A stretch of DNA of 64,000 nt from Tenebrio molitor (taxonomy: Eukaryota > Arthropoda > Insecta > Coleoptera > Tenebrionidae). Position numbers and translations under genes: made by a program. The notes under the pieces were generated by a model, which was not told where the DNA came from, searched no databases, and saw only the letters and a list, made by a program, of their open reading frames with translations. The stretch covers positions 18,166,001-18,230,000 of the forward strand of contig NC_091050.1 of assembly GCF_963966145.1 (NCBI RefSeq), read 5' to 3'. Of the stretch, positions 1-12,539 are shown piece after piece. Positions within the stretch are counted from its first letter, which is position 1, and each line of letters opens with the position of its first letter.

Positions 1-113
1 AAAAAAAAAAACGTATATTGTCTAGCGAATTTTAACATTTTAAATACCTAATTATGACAGATGAGTATTGGGCGTGTATCATATCAACAATAACAAATTT
101 AAAAAAATATATA

Positions 114-176
114 CCGGGTATCAATCACCAAACCTGTGTAATGTGCCTATGGCCAGGTTTGGTGGTTGAAACCCGG
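114..176. mobile_element. 63-bp hairpin element, ends CCGGGTATCAATCACC
   Basis: CCGGGTATCAATCACCAAAC is mirrored by GTTTGGTGGTTGAAACCCGG, with TA on both sides (112-113, 177-178) and a loop of about 20 bp. The CCGGGT start resembles the 782-bp family. It could be a minimal deletion derivative of a TA-targeting element. Confidence 0.6.
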
Positions 177-635
177 TATAATTTCAAAATAATTAGCTGA
201 TAAATGTTCAAATTTTAATCAAATTAAATGTTCAAAATGGTCACCGTCCATTATTTAAATAACAAAAATATAGAACAGGCGATTCTTCTTTATTTTGAAA
301 ATGTTCTCGAGTTGAACTAGGTCAAATAGGTTTTTTTACTCAATAAAAATTTTAAAGTAGAGTAGAATATTTCAATAAGTTTCCTCGGTAAGTTATGATT
401 TTTTTACACAAACGTACCTACGAAAAGTAGTTAAAAATATAGGGTGTCAGTAAAAGTTTCAAGTCCGGGTGGCTGGGGGTTGTTGTACACCAAGTAATGG
501 CGTAACAACTATAATATAAAGTTATGTTCCCCTATGTGCCGATTCACATTTTTAAGTTTTCAAATTTGTAATGTTAAAGATACCATCCGAAATTTTAGCT
601 TGGGCACTTGCTATACCGAAAGTATTATTTAAGAG

Positions 636-694
636 GAGTGGAGAATAGTATAGTATAGTATTAGTATTATTAGTATTATTAGTATAGTATAGTA
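636..694. repeat. AT-rich microsatellite (tagtat / tagtattat)
   Basis: Repeated tagta units form an imperfect tandem array that is also partly palindromic. Confidence 0.7.
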
Positions 695-998
695 TTCAAG
701 AACGTGTAACGAATGTAATGAATAATGCAGTTATCGGCATGAGCTGTCATGCTGTCATGATCCAAGTGCGTAGTAACCATTACACGCGAGTTAAATACGA
801 TACTTTCTAATGCCTCCACTAAAATAACCTCGCATTAGGAAAAAACTAAAACATTATTAGGTATTAGTGTTTCATAGATTTTGGATAAGAAAATCGCTGT
901 TTCAATTATCCAGTATATCAGTTAAGTAACCAGAATTCACTAAGTTTTTATTAAAAAATAACGAAATTGACTGAATAAACTACCAGCGATAGATAGTA

Positions 999-1283
999 TT
1001 GGGTGATTCAAAATGATTGTGGATAAGTATGGCAACTATGCGCGAAAATTTATGTGGCAACTGTGTGGGTGGGGTAGAGTTGACATTTGTATGACATTTC
1101 ATAAGCGTGCATTTGATTTTTTGTATACCATTGAACATTGATTTGACAATTTTCAAAACTGCGGGACTATGAACTGTCAAAGAAATTTTCAGCTCTACTT
1201 ATCCTTACTTATCCCACACAGTTGCCACATAAATTTTCGTACATAGTTGCCATACTTATCCACAATCATTTTCAATCACTCAA
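999..1283. mobile_element. 285-bp MITE, ends TTGGGTGATTC
   Basis: The left TTGGGTGATTCAAAATGATT mirrors AATCATTTTCAATCACTCAA at the right, with TA at 997-998 and 1284-1285. The arms include GGATAAGTATGGCAACTATG and TTTATGTGGCAACTGTG. The ORFs over it on both strands are arm mirror images. Confidence 0.85.
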
Positions 1284-3540
1284 TAGTATTATCGTTGTAA
1301 ACTTAATGACCATTTTATCGAATAATACACTCATCGGCAGAAAAAGCGGAACACCATTATTATTTAAAAATCTATCGTCGCGGTATGTGGTTGCTCTTTT
1401 TCAATCAGTCTCTTGAAACCTTCTAACAGCTCTGTGACGACTAATAAGAGGAGCCTCAATAGCATTAGCTGCATAACGGAAACAACAACAGTCTTCAACC
1501 AAAGCTACTGCTCTGGCAATATTCACACCAGCTAGAGGCATTTTTTTACGTTCTGCACTTAAATTTGAAGTTAACAACAATAAAAAATTATAAAAGTTAT
1601 AAAAATCTAACCAGGTTGCTTGATTATTATAAAAATGGTAAATTTAAGAAAAGAAGGTTTTTAAGCAAAAAATTTGTTTTTATGCGAAATTGCTAATAAA
1701 ATAGCCTATGCTAATGCTCAAGGTTATGTTTGCTATCATTGCCTCTTGGTCAAAATACATCAAAATAGGTATTATGGGAATAATTTGTTGTTGACTAATT
1801 AATGTTCCGTTTTTTTTGCCGGTGAGTGTAGTTACGTTTACTGCGCTCAATTTTACAAATGGAGTCATATTTTTATCAACACGTGTTGTAATAATTCTGT
1901 CACATTTTAAATTAATTTTTGAGGAAATGTCATCTGGTTCCTATAATTATGTTCTACAATTTTATTCTATGATTTATGAAAATGAAAATTACACCATATA
2001 ATTTGCCAATCATTTTAAATTAATCATTTTTACGGTGAATTTGCACACCTCACAGTCTTGCAAAATTACTAACATTCTGTTTAAAATGCCATAACATATT
2101 TAAGATAATTTAATAGTGTAATTTAATTCAGCAAATGTGACCGTAATTATCTATTGAAAATCTTAGTATTTACGTTTTATTAAGAAAAATCTTATTTCAC
2201 AATTGTATAAACTTTTCAAACTAAATTTTATATAATTATTCATTTTTAAGCAAATAAATTCAAAAAAGTTAACAACTACTAAACATATGAAAGTATACAT
2301 AGGTATTTCAAAACAGATTTTTTTTCTTCATTACTGCATCATGCCTCAGGGTCATTTCCTTCAAGAACGTTGTCCTTATTTGTTAAATAACCTCTGTGAT
2401 TTATACATAAACCAATATACCTTCAATAACAATATTAAAAAGAAGGTTAACTCACCGTGCTCCTGGAACTAATTTCACCCTTTAAATATACGTCTCAGCA
2501 GCTGATTTTTTTGTAAGCGTTTGTACTTTGAATTATACAATATAAAAGATCGACTTTCGTTCTATTTGCTTATATTTTTATCTTGTTACTATAGATTAAA
2601 AAAAAATTAAAGTGTGCTTTAATATAGACAATTCTTTTTCAAATAAGTGTCAGATCAGAAATCATTAATTTCATAAATAAGATGATCATCACAGTTTTTT
2701 TTTAATTAAAATTTTTAAATTGATAAATTGTGGAATAAACTTGGGAGAAAATCTTAGACTTCGAGCTGGTTTCAAAGTTACAATTTATTTTTTTTTTATA
2801 TTTTCCAAAATAAAACACTTCGTTAGTTTACGCTGAAAGAAAATGGAGCATTATGACTAGTCCTCTGGGAACAGGATGAATATTATAAATAAAAGCGTAT
2901 TTACCATTATCCTGTAGTGGCAATTTCTAAAACAATTGCTTCTATATGGTAGTGATAAGAATTGTACTTAACCATACGTCCTAGAAACTAATGTTCTGCT
3001 CTACTACGATTCCGTAACGCTTTATACCCTTTGAACTGAAGTGAATTCTTTAGTGGCACTGGCTCTAAAATATAGATACATATTTTTATGGTATTTAAGT
3101 CAAACAAAGACTTATAGCTAAGATTTCGATTTATTCTTACTTTAGTATGTGAATAAAAAATGTTTCTTTTTAACAGAATTTGTATCTATCATGTTTATAT
3201 TTATCTAGGTACCTGTATTTTAACATTCTTTTTTTCTTCTTGTTTTTTCTTCAGTTTATTAATCTGTGAATATTAAATTTTAATTATGAATATCTTCTGT
3301 TTTAATGCAGAGTCGTCATAAACTTCGACAACCTCCGCCAATAAACTCGTCAAATTAAATCTAGTTTGTGAAACGCAACCGAAACAATGTCGCCATTGTC
3401 GTCGATAAACCCTTCTACCTTATTGTCGTCTTGAATTACGACACCGTCTCCTCCATCATAAAATAAACTCTTTATATCCTCGTTACCTCCATCAACTCGA
3501 TATTAATAATAAAACATATTATTTATTAGATATTCACGAA
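1284..3540. other. AT-rich intergenic DNA, no gene seen
   Basis: Only short ORFs (up to 64 codons) without protein-like composition occur. Apart from the isolated repeat end at 1801-1828, nothing is recognisable. Confidence 0.5.
1801..1828. repeat. Isolated right end of the CACTGACC MITE family
   Basis: CGTTTTTTTTGCCGGTGAGTG followed by TA matches the terminal repeat of the 425-bp MITE. No matching left end was found nearby. Confidence 0.45.
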
Positions 3541-3960
3541 CGTGACGACGGCAGAAGCACGAAGCACGGAGAGCTTAATTTGAAAGCTGCAATGAAATAA
3601 CATCGAGGCGGCTTTCTCCCAAGCTCATATTTTCGTGCCCGGTAGTAGTGTGCTATGAAATAATGAAACCGCTGATTGGTGGAATTCAGTTACCATGGTA
3701 ACGCCCCTTTATTTCTCCGGCATTATATACGGGCGGCCTGCTGTACATTCACCGATGCAGATATGAACAAGTGGATTTGCTCCGGGTACATTCGCGGCAA
3801 ACTTTGGACAATTCCTTCGTCGGAGATCTCCGAAATTATCTTGATCTGGAGGAATTTATTATCTAGACAAAATGCGAACATTTACGATTGTTGAGATATT
3901 TTAAAGTGACGCGATTGCATAACGCGAAAAACACGTTTGCCAATCTTGGCCGCCATTTTA
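3541..3960. promoter_or_regulatory. GC-richer island with perfect RFX X-box, CCAAT and TATA motifs
   Basis: GTTACCATGGTAAC at 3689-3702 is a perfect 14-bp palindrome and a textbook X-box. An inverted CCAAT (ATTGG, 3675-3679) lies 10 bp upstream, and TATATA (3724-3729) lies 22 bp downstream, followed by cgggcggcc. The arrangement looks like a + strand promoter, but no convincing coding sequence follows; the 72-codon ORF across it matches nothing I know. Confidence 0.4.
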
Positions 3961-4057
3961 GGTAGTCTAGTGTTGGCTAATCAAAACAATTCGTGTATTA
4001 GATTTTTTCTCACGAAGCAATAAATAGAAAATATAAAGAAAATATTATTGTAGATAT

Positions 4058-4167
4058 TTACGAAAACCGGTAAGGTTCGATAAGCCATTACAAATTCAAA
4101 ACCATGACAACTGATATTGTTGAAGCATTGTATTTGCCGTTTCGTTAACGATTTGCAAATTCGTGAA
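4058..4167. repeat. Degraded copy of the 5503-5613 element
   Basis: It shares CCGGTAAGGTTCGATAAGCC, ATTCAAAACCATGACAACTG and TTGCCGTTTCGTTAACG with the better copy. The terminal repeats are partly lost. It sits just left of the 782-bp MITE. Confidence 0.6.
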
Positions 4168-4186
4168 CTACTCCTACTCCTAAGTA

Positions 4187-4968
4187 CCGGGTGTCCCATC
4201 ACTTGTGTCCCGTAGGAAAATGACTTTAAAACTAAATTATATTTATATGAAGGTATTATAGATGCATAAATACCGTTCACCGCCCCAAAAATTGGGTATT
4301 ACTTTTTTGTTAAAATTAATTACCTAGGTACAGCAAGCAAAAAACTATCACTTTAAAAATTAAATTTTGTTCGATGCAGTTCAAATTTAGTATACGTTAT
4401 GAAATAGTTATAGAGAAATAAAATCCGTAATTAGAATTTAATTAAAATGTTTTAATGTAAAGATATTTGGTTAATTTAATTTGGGTCCTTCTACTTTATA
4501 AAAATTTATGGAAGACAAAGTTAAGCTTGTGGGTATTATTCTTGTCCGCAATTTATGGTACGAAGACCATTCAAGAGGGTTCCAGCGGTACCTGCCTGTG
4601 TTACGGCGTCAAACACACTGCACCCCTCATAAATCTTCGTCTGCAATAAATTTTCATAAAGTAGAACGGCCCAAATTAATTTAACCAAATATCTTTACAT
4701 CAAAACATTTTAATTAAATTCTAATCACGGATTTTATTGCTCTACCATTTTTTCAAAACGTATACTAAATTTGAACTGCATTGAACAAAATTTAATTTTT
4801 AAAGTGATAGTTTTTTGCCTGCTGTACCTAGGTAATTAATTTTAGCAAAAAAGTAATACCCAATTTTTGTGGCGGTGAACAGTATTTATGCATCTATAAT
4901 ACCTTCATATAAATATAATTTAGTTTTAAAGTCATTTTCCTACGGGACACAAGTGATGGGACACCCGG
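4187..4968. mobile_element. 782-bp foldback MITE (copy 1), ends CCGGGTGTCCC
   Basis: This has the same structure and length as the intronic copy at 24706-25487: TA at 4185-4186 and 4969-4970, CCGGGTGTCCC ends and long inverted arms. Near identity over the full 782 bp implies recent transposition of the family. Confidence 0.9.
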
Positions 4969-5502
4969 TAGGTATGTATTATGTAAAAATTATAGTTAAA
5001 TAAATTCCTCTGGATGTGAATAAATTATGCTTTTTTATTAATTTTATATATCTATATGGATAATAGAATTAATTTGAAAGTGTGATTGCTATAAAAACTA
5101 ACACTGGCAAAAAGGTCAATTCGTTGACCATAGTCGTAAATTGTCAGCATCATAAAATGCAAATATTTCGTCAATAGCAGTAGTAGCTCTAAAGATTTCT
5201 CTGCATGTTCAAAAAAGGTTTGTTGAAGGTAGAAAAAAAAATTCAACCAAGTAATGAGAACGAAGGGACATGCGATGACCAACCATCGTTTACAATAGAA
5301 AATAATTTCTGTTGGTTTATTTTCATTTACTTATTTCCTCGCTTATTTCAAAGAAATTGTGATAGATTGAAAAATCCTTTTTTGTCCAAACACAATTGAA
5401 AATGTAAAATTTGTTAGTATCATCACATAATAATTACAATTTAGGTTTGTTTAACATCCAGGTTATAGGGAGGTACATCACCCCTTAACACCACTTACTT
5501 AG

Positions 5503-5613
5503 GGGGTCATTCACGAAACCCGGTAAGGCTCGATAAGGCATTGCAAATTCAAAACCATGACAACTGATATTTGCCGTTTCTTTAACGGTTATCTGAGTTT
5601 CGTGAATGACCTC
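5503..5613. repeat. Short inverted-repeat element, GGTCATTCACGAAAC ends
   Basis: GGTCATTCACGAAACCC is mirrored by GAGTTTCGTGAATGACC. Its core (CGGTAAGGCTCGATAAGGCA) is shared with a second, less complete copy at 4058-4167. Confidence 0.65.
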
Positions 5614-6029
5614 CATAATCATTAAAAAACTTTAATTTAATTTTTCTTAAGATAAAAATTAAATACCTACTAATGATTTCACCTAATTTACCTATGTATA
5701 ACTTAAAAATTTATTTTAGATGTGATTCTGGGTTCTAAGTTCTGGGTTTTATCAATAAACTGATAATAAGAGAAACAGAAATGTTTTATTAAATTTCATG
5801 GTGTGTAAGAAAAATCGAAAAGTGTTAGCCTGGATGAGACGAGATCATGGTTTGATAACAACTATATTTGACCTGAGTTACCTGACCTGACATGACAGCT
5901 ATAGCAATATTTTTCTATGTTTCAATGGCAGCCAATTCCTACACTAATAATAAATAAATAGGTATGCACAAACAAATCTAAAAACTATTTTCTATATTAT
6001 GTACTAAATTCAAAGGATAATGAGCTTAT

Positions 6030-6902
6030 TATTCACCATTATGATGAAGCTTTAGCAGTCTGGGATGTAGAAAATGAGAACGAAAGACCAACAATTGCAC
6101 AATTTCAGAAGAATTGGGATAATATCAATATCAAACGAATAATTGCCAATGACTTAATCTTTAATTCACCTAGAGATTTGGCTCGTTTTATGTCTTTGCA
6201 ATGCAGAGAATCAAGATCTTGGTTACAAGCAATACCTTCTCCTAATATTGGTATTCTTTTAGATAACACTTCCTTCCAAGTTTGTATTGGTTTAAGATTG
6301 GGTTGTAATCATTGTACACCTCATATTTGCAAATGCGAAAAGTTGACGAAATTGGCATCCACGATCTAAGTTGTTCCAAAAGCAGTGGTAGATTTTCCAG
6401 ACACACTGAAATTAATTCTATTATCAACCGGTCTTTGACTTCTATTCATGTTAATTCAACTTTAGAACCAAACTGTCTCAGTATGATGGAAAACGCCCAG
6501 TTGGGATGACTTTAGTACCATGGATTAAAGATCAACCTTTAGTTTGGGACGTTACTATTGTAGATACACTTGCAGACAGTTACGTTTTGAAAACATCTGA
6601 AGTTTCAGGTTTTGCCTCTGAAATGGCTTGCAAAAGCAAACATAGCAAATATACATAGTTCAATTATTTCGTCAAATTACATATTTAAAGGTTTAGTTTT
6701 TGAAACCTTAGACCCTTGTTGCAAAGAAACCATCGATTTCATTAATGTCATCAGAAACCGACTTATTGCGGAATCAGGCTATTCAAAATCAGAGAAATTC
6801 CTTTTCGAGAGGATTTCCCTTGCCATTCAACGTGGAAACGCTGCAAGCATTCGGGACACTTTTCCAGATTCTGCATTATTATCGGAAATTTTTGTATTGT
6901 AA
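6030..6902 (+). pseudogene. Decayed retroelement ORF, C-terminal region
   Basis: Successive frames read as one diverged protein: DEALAVWDVENENERPTIAQ, then SRSWLQAIPSPNIGILLDN, RLGCNHCTPHICKC, IGIHDLSCSKSSGRFSRH, LTSIHVNSTLEPNCLS, GMTLVPWIKDQPLVWDVTIV and SLAIQRGNAASIRDTFPDSA, ending in a stop at 6902. These blocks match the C-terminal part of a multicopy, reverse-transcriptase-linked ORF common in invertebrate genomes (recognised from memory; exact clade not assigned). At least three frame changes and the stop after 6366 break it. No RT domain lies upstream, as expected for a 5'-truncated insertion. Confidence 0.75.
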
Positions 6903-6923
6903 AACAAAAATATTACCTATGTA

Positions 6924-7115
6924 CAATGAGGGACATGGAATCCTGGGCAGTCTGTTATTGTCATTTCAAAAAGTGTCAATGTAAATGCACCTTTACCGTC
7001 ATTATAATTGATATTTTCAAAAAGACTGTCAACTTGGTTATGAGTAGCTAAGGTATGGTTTAGAAATTTTGACAACTGAATGACACATCTGCCCAGTTTT
7101 CCGTGTCCCCAATAG
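6924..7115. mobile_element. 192-bp MITE beside the retroelement relic
   Basis: GAGGGACATGGAATCCTGGG at the left is mirrored by CTGCCCAGTTTTCCGTGTCC at the right with several mismatches; TA flanks both sides. It starts 21 bp after the stop codon of the 6030-6902 pseudogene. Confidence 0.55.
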
Positions 7116-9637
7116 TACTTACTTCATACATTAACTACATATGTATGTACTAAAAAACTAAAAACATGAAAATCTAGATCAGTTGGTGCAATACTGAATA
7201 TTAAATATTTTTAAAGAGTAAATTTAGGGTCATGGTGGAACTAAATAAAATTAATTTGAAGAAACAAAAAATTAAGAAATTAGACAGAGGTGGTATTCTC
7301 TCGGAACATGCATTTGCATTTATATTTTTTATTAGTTACATTTTCTTATAAAATCAGGTTGATTTCAAGGTAAGTAATAATTTTTTATTATGTTATATAA
7401 ATATTCATATATGTACTTACGAGTATAAAAAACGCTCTCTTACTGAATCCCTGGAACCTACGACGACATTTTAAATATTGCTGTCTGTACTAAAGTATTA
7501 AACCCTTCTTGTTAAAAATTGATGCATATTTGTAATGAAATAAACGAAATGAAATCTAAACTACAATAAAACTATAATCATAGTGAAGAATTTTCCAATG
7601 GTAAATATTTTGGATGTTTCACCCTCTCTCTCCGAAGGTGTGCAAATGGAAAATTAATGGAAATTAAGAAAAAAGATGTATATTTTTTCAAAAACATCTT
7701 TTCCCGTTAGGTACTTCACACCATCTGATTTATCTTCATAGAAATATATTTTTAAGTATTATTATTTTTATTATTAACGGTAATACAATGTAAACAAAGA
7801 TGTACTCGTACATCATTACCTTGAAATGTTAGCGTAGGATTTAAAAAATTTTTTTCGATTTCCAAAGCTTCTAAATTCACTATTGTGCAGGATTAGATAT
7901 TGGTAGTGAGTAATCTTGTACTTTGTGATAATATGTACGATTAGAGGTAGCTGTCATGACAATTTCATACATATATTTCAAAATAATTTTCCTGTTAAGT
8001 GCCACTTTCAAGGACCGCCAAATCAGCAATTAAGTCCAATAGAATTTTTTAAACATTTTTCTGACGTTTACGGTAGTCTCTTCTACACCGTAGTGCACCG
8101 TTAGTACGCCATTTTTGGGACACCCTCTATATCTGTATTAAAAAGTGATATTATGTTTTAGGTATATTTCAATTTTTAGTAAAATGTGTAGGTACCTACA
8201 TATGTATCTATGTTTATTCCACATCATAAGCTGATCCATGAGTCATAAGATGAGCTGGATTAAGAAACTTATTTTATAATTTTCTAAATAAATAGGTAGG
8301 TAGTGTTGAAAAAGTAAAAAAAAAAACATAATTTACAAATCCCATGTAACTTGTGCAGTATCGTGTTCTTCTATTTTAAAAAATAATTTAGTTTTATTTG
8401 CTTACATTTGATTGACTTAAAATTAGAATAAAATTGCATTTTTGTAAAATTATTTTCAATGTTGAAGCTTTTGTTATTTTCTAATTACTAAAAAGTGTCT
8501 ATTCGTCGAATTCTTTTATCTACGATCCTGTAAAAAGTAGGCACTTTTTGCACTAAAAATCGTTGTCAAAGTTGACGTTTAGTGAACTGACGGAATCGTG
8601 CCATAAAACCTTTAGTGCACGCTTTTATGGCACAGTCAGCATACAACAATACAATTTGTTGGAAACATTGTTTAGAAGTAGGTTGCTAAACGATATTGTT
8701 CTCAAACGACTTTGGTTATTCATAAAATATTGAATCAATAATAATAATTTTATACAAATTTATGTTAACACCGGTGCGATGATCTCACGATCGTAGATAA
8801 AATGTTATACCTAAGACATACGTGTAAAATATTCCTTTGTTGCACTCACATCCTTTAAAATACTCCCTCGTACCCTCGGTCGTATTTTAAACCCGTTCGT
8901 GCAATAAAGAATAACTTTTTACACTTATATCTTAAATAACTATTATCGTCCTAGACTAGACACCTTGTCAATTTGTTATCCATTACCATTAAGTACTTAG
9001 TTGGCGTAAACAATCAAATGATTAACAAAATAGTGGAGGCAGTTGGCACTACATTCTAAATTCAAGAGCACTCAGATCTATTCCTGTCAATCCTTTTTGG
9101 CAGTGTCATGCTTCATCGAGCATTTCTCAGACACAACGTCATTTCCTTTTAGAAGTAATCCAGTCAAAGGAATTTTCAAAAACACTTTTTGTACTCATAG
9201 CCTCAAAATCGGTATTTCCTGGTTGTCGGACTCAACGATTTCCCGCACGCCGTGTTTTTTACTTTGCAAGCAGAAACTAGAGGAAAATGCATTATGAGGT
9301 TGGCATTTAATAACGTAAACAGACAGAAACGATAATTCACTTTGAACAAAATGGACGTTTCGTCACATTGGCAATTGTAAAATTAATTCCTTCCTATCAA
9401 CACAAAAAATAGCAATTCAAAAAGGTAAGAGTACCTAATAATAGGGGAACAATTTGTTCAACGTGTTGCGTGATCGTAGTAAACGGCACCCACGTTTTAA
9501 ATTTTAATAATCTTTAATTTAATCGGCGCGGAAGGTGCTACCAACCCAATAGTAAAAAATTACCAATGTTAAATATGTAATTACATTTTTAATTTAATTT
9601 TTAAATATTTTTGAGTTATTCGTTACAAAAAATATTG
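7116..9637. other. AT-rich intergenic DNA, no gene seen
   Basis: It contains a lone element end (TTTTTGGGACACCCTCTATA near 8115) without a partner and a small palindrome (GTGCCATAAAACC ... GCTTTTATGGCAC, 8599-8634). The 84-codon ORF at 9043-9297 is not recognised. Confidence 0.4.
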
Positions 9638-9753
9638 TACCTAACTTTTGCTGGAAGAAATTTCCCGCGTTCGTACTAATGCAGCACTCCCTGCGGTCGC
9701 CCCGCAAACAAAATGCTCACGCGGGAAATTTCACTTCCCGCATACGTTAGGTA
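9638..9753. repeat. Long palindrome
   Basis: The outer arms CCTAAC...GTTAGG and the inner arms GAAATTTCCCGCG / CGCGGGAAATTTC enclose a GC-rich centre (ctgcggtcgccccgc). Confidence 0.6.
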
Positions 9754-9792
9754 AATAACTATTCCACTATTGCTTCTTTCGCTCGTGAACGA

Positions 9793-10023
9793 TCACCTAA
9801 ACAAATTCCCACAAAATTTTCTCAACATTGAAAATTTCCACTCCGCTTCAATCGTAACCAGCTCAGTGCAGAAACATCCGTCGGTGTCTATTTCCTGCCT
9901 GAATTGTTTGGCATCCGAAGTGTTCTCTTTAAATGTTAACAATTGTTTATTTGCGTACAGAATTAAGACACTCTTGACGATTGCATACCATCCTGTGCCA
10001 TTCGACAGATTTATGTCGTCCAT
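9793..10023 (-). other. Possible isolated exon, unidentified
   Basis: A 76-codon - strand frame starts MDDINLSNGTGWYAIVKSVL and runs through FCTELVTIEAEWKFSMLRKF. It is preceded by gggattag, which could be an acceptor, and its end overlaps TTTAG|GTGATC, which could be a donor. The + strand is open over the same interval, so this could be a conserved non-coding block. I recognise no family. Confidence 0.15.
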
Positions 10024-10139
10024 CTAATCCCGTCTCCCTGAGACACTTGACTGATTTATATTATAATTCTCTCAGATCTAGTCCTTCTAATTGATGTTGT
10101 CCTATTTGCAAGCATAATTAATCACCAATCTATATCGCC

Positions 10140-10640
10140 GGACGGTTATTTTAAGAGTGACATTTAAAAAAGCGCCAAGGATCGTGTGTGTCTCTCAACC
10201 GGCAAATCAGGCGCTTCCGGTCCTGCGTTATATCGTTTTGTTCTTACACTTCCGGTCTTAATCGGCGAGCGTTTCCCTAAACGGTTCTAATCTGGAGATT
10301 TATCGTTGTTGCCAAAATTATGGCTACCTGTTGGGTGAAGTATGTGGAGTACGGAGGCGTAAAAATTTCCCGCTTTTATTTATTGCAATTGGAACTTCGC
10401 ACGGAAAATTCATATTTACGAGGCTCCATTTTAAAAAAATTAATGGGAGGGTGGGCCCCGATTGGTCCTAATTACCATGCCCTCGTTCTGTGTGTTGTGT
10501 AGAAATACAACAATTATCTTGTCGGCCATTTTGAATAAATCGGGCGTTATCGGGTTGACATTTTGAATATTTTGCCCTTTTAATAGTATGTAATTACCGA
10601 TGTGGGAAACGTTGGGTCATTACAATGTAATAACTCTAAT
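10140..10640. other. GC-richer non-coding island
   Basis: The base composition and lack of repeats differ from the flanks (for example gcgccaaggatcgtgtgtg and gatttatcgttgttgcc). No protein-like frame is convincing. Conserved regulatory DNA is possible. Confidence 0.25.
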
Positions 10641-11186
10641 CTGAGTGGGTAGAAACGGGAGTTGAGTAGATAAATAATAATAAATGAGGTAAATACTGCA
10701 GGTAGGAGGGCACGTCTTCGCCGTTCTGTTTCTCATTTGCCTAAAAGCCAACAGCGCAAGATTAATATCTTTTTTCGGGGCTATATTAAAACTTAATGAG
10801 TACTTCAACATAAGAACACCTATATTAAAATTTTCAAAGCTAATAAACCGACACGAACTTATTAGGACTGTCTTAAGGGCGGTATTCGGAAGGGGTGGGG
10901 ACCGTTTTAATTTTAATTTGTTTCTTCTTGGCGTCGTCACTCGATGCATCCTGATGACGGTGGAGTCACTTCCAAACAAGTGTTATGAGCGAGGCACGTG
11001 TTATTTGATTTTGATAATTCGCAGAAACTGTTTTTGGGAGCAGACTTGACCGTTCCAAATTTGTCATTGGCGTTGTTTACGCAATGCAAATTTATTAAAT
11101 AAAGTAGAAAATCTATACCTACCTGAAACGAATCGAACACTAACAAATATTTGTAAAAAAAATTTAGTTTATTTTTTACAATAATA

Positions 11187-11611
11187 CACTGACCGACACA
11201 AAAAACGACTCACTTTGAATTTTATTAGTATAATTAAGTAATTCATTGTCTTAGAAACATTTTTTGATATCATGTTGTATTGATAAGTGTTATTTAAGTT
11301 ATTCTTTGCCAAAGAATATCCGACAAACAAAACATTAAACACAGCAAATTAAATTTTAATGAAAAAAAAAAATAAAAGTAATTTTTCAGAAAAAATTTTG
11401 TGTTATGAAAAATTGCCAAAATTTGAACAGCATTTTGAATTAGTATCTCGTATTGTCACATTAAATCTTTTAACACCTAAATCAACCAACAAAAACACAA
11501 CGTGGAAGTAACGCAAATTTTCTAATAATTTATTTAAACAAAACAATTCGGTTGCCATGGTGACCATTTATTAAAGAAATCATAATGAGTCGTTTTTTGT
11601 GCCGGTGAGTG
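11187..11611. mobile_element. 425-bp MITE carrying an X-box-like site, ends CACTGACCGACACAAAAAAC
   Basis: The ends CACTGACCGACACAAAAAAC and GTTTTTTGTGCCGGTGAGTG are inverted and TA flanked (11185-11186, 11612-11613). At 11551-11564 it contains GTTGCCATGGTGAC, close to the RFX X-box consensus. A truncated relative is at 44605-44907, and a bare right end lies at 1808-1828. Confidence 0.85.
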
Positions 11612-12539
11612 TAATAACACTATTCGTGATGATAATATAATTTTAATACTTTTCAATTGTCATTTCAGTTTGAAAAATGTCACTTTAACGCACTAGTACA
11701 AAAATAACTTTTCTTTTCGTACTAGTGTGGAAAGGAATTTTTGAGACAAACAATTCAATCAGAATTTATTGAAATCTTGGAAACATTGGTAATTAGGAGC
11801 GTCTTTACAAGCAAATGATAAAAACAAACTTTCATTACATTATTTGCAGTACCTAATTTCTTAGATGGTTTGATTACGAATTTTTAATTTGACCTATTCA
11901 CTTTGAAAATTTTATAGAATTAATTATTCAAGAAAATATTGAAATATTCTTTAGTATTTGGAAAAAAAATCTTGAATTATATTTTTCTCTTATTTTCAGT
12001 TTTCTGCAACATATCAATTATGTTTAGCTTTTCAGCTTTCTTCTATTGGGACATTTTTCTTAGTTTTGTTGCACATCTGACTTCTAAGAATATGTTTGCA
12101 CCACGAAAATATCTACTATATTCTTTTACGTTGGAATTGGGAATGCATTTCGATCGTCGAGCGGTTGGCCATACTGGGCTGTCGAAAGCACGAAGTCCAA
12201 CCTACAATGTTTAAAAATCTACCGAAACCAAAGAGAAAAAAATGAATCAAATTTATGTACCTATTATTTGTTTACAAGTTTTATTCGAAATTTTCTTGTA
12301 GGTGTTTGTGATCTTTCGGAAAGATATTTTTTGGTAGTTAACATACTTGTCGTTCATCGAATTATTGTGAAACCACTGATGACTATCGGCTTCCCTAGAA
12401 TCTAGATTTTTGTTGGTTAAAAAAGTTTGCAGACTTTTCTCTCCAAGCAACAAACAAACAATTTAAGCTCGTCAATGCACGCCTACCACCACCGTCCCTC
12501 TAAATATAGCCATAAAAACAAATAAAGAATCCAATCCTG

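Noticed and set aside
3676..3894. 72-codon ORF across the X-box island
   Set aside because: It starts upstream of the X-box and TATA motifs, has no domain, and is probably chance.
4467..4649. 60-codon ORF present in both 782-bp elements
   Set aside because: It lies in the element centre, duplicates because the element did, and resembles no transposase.
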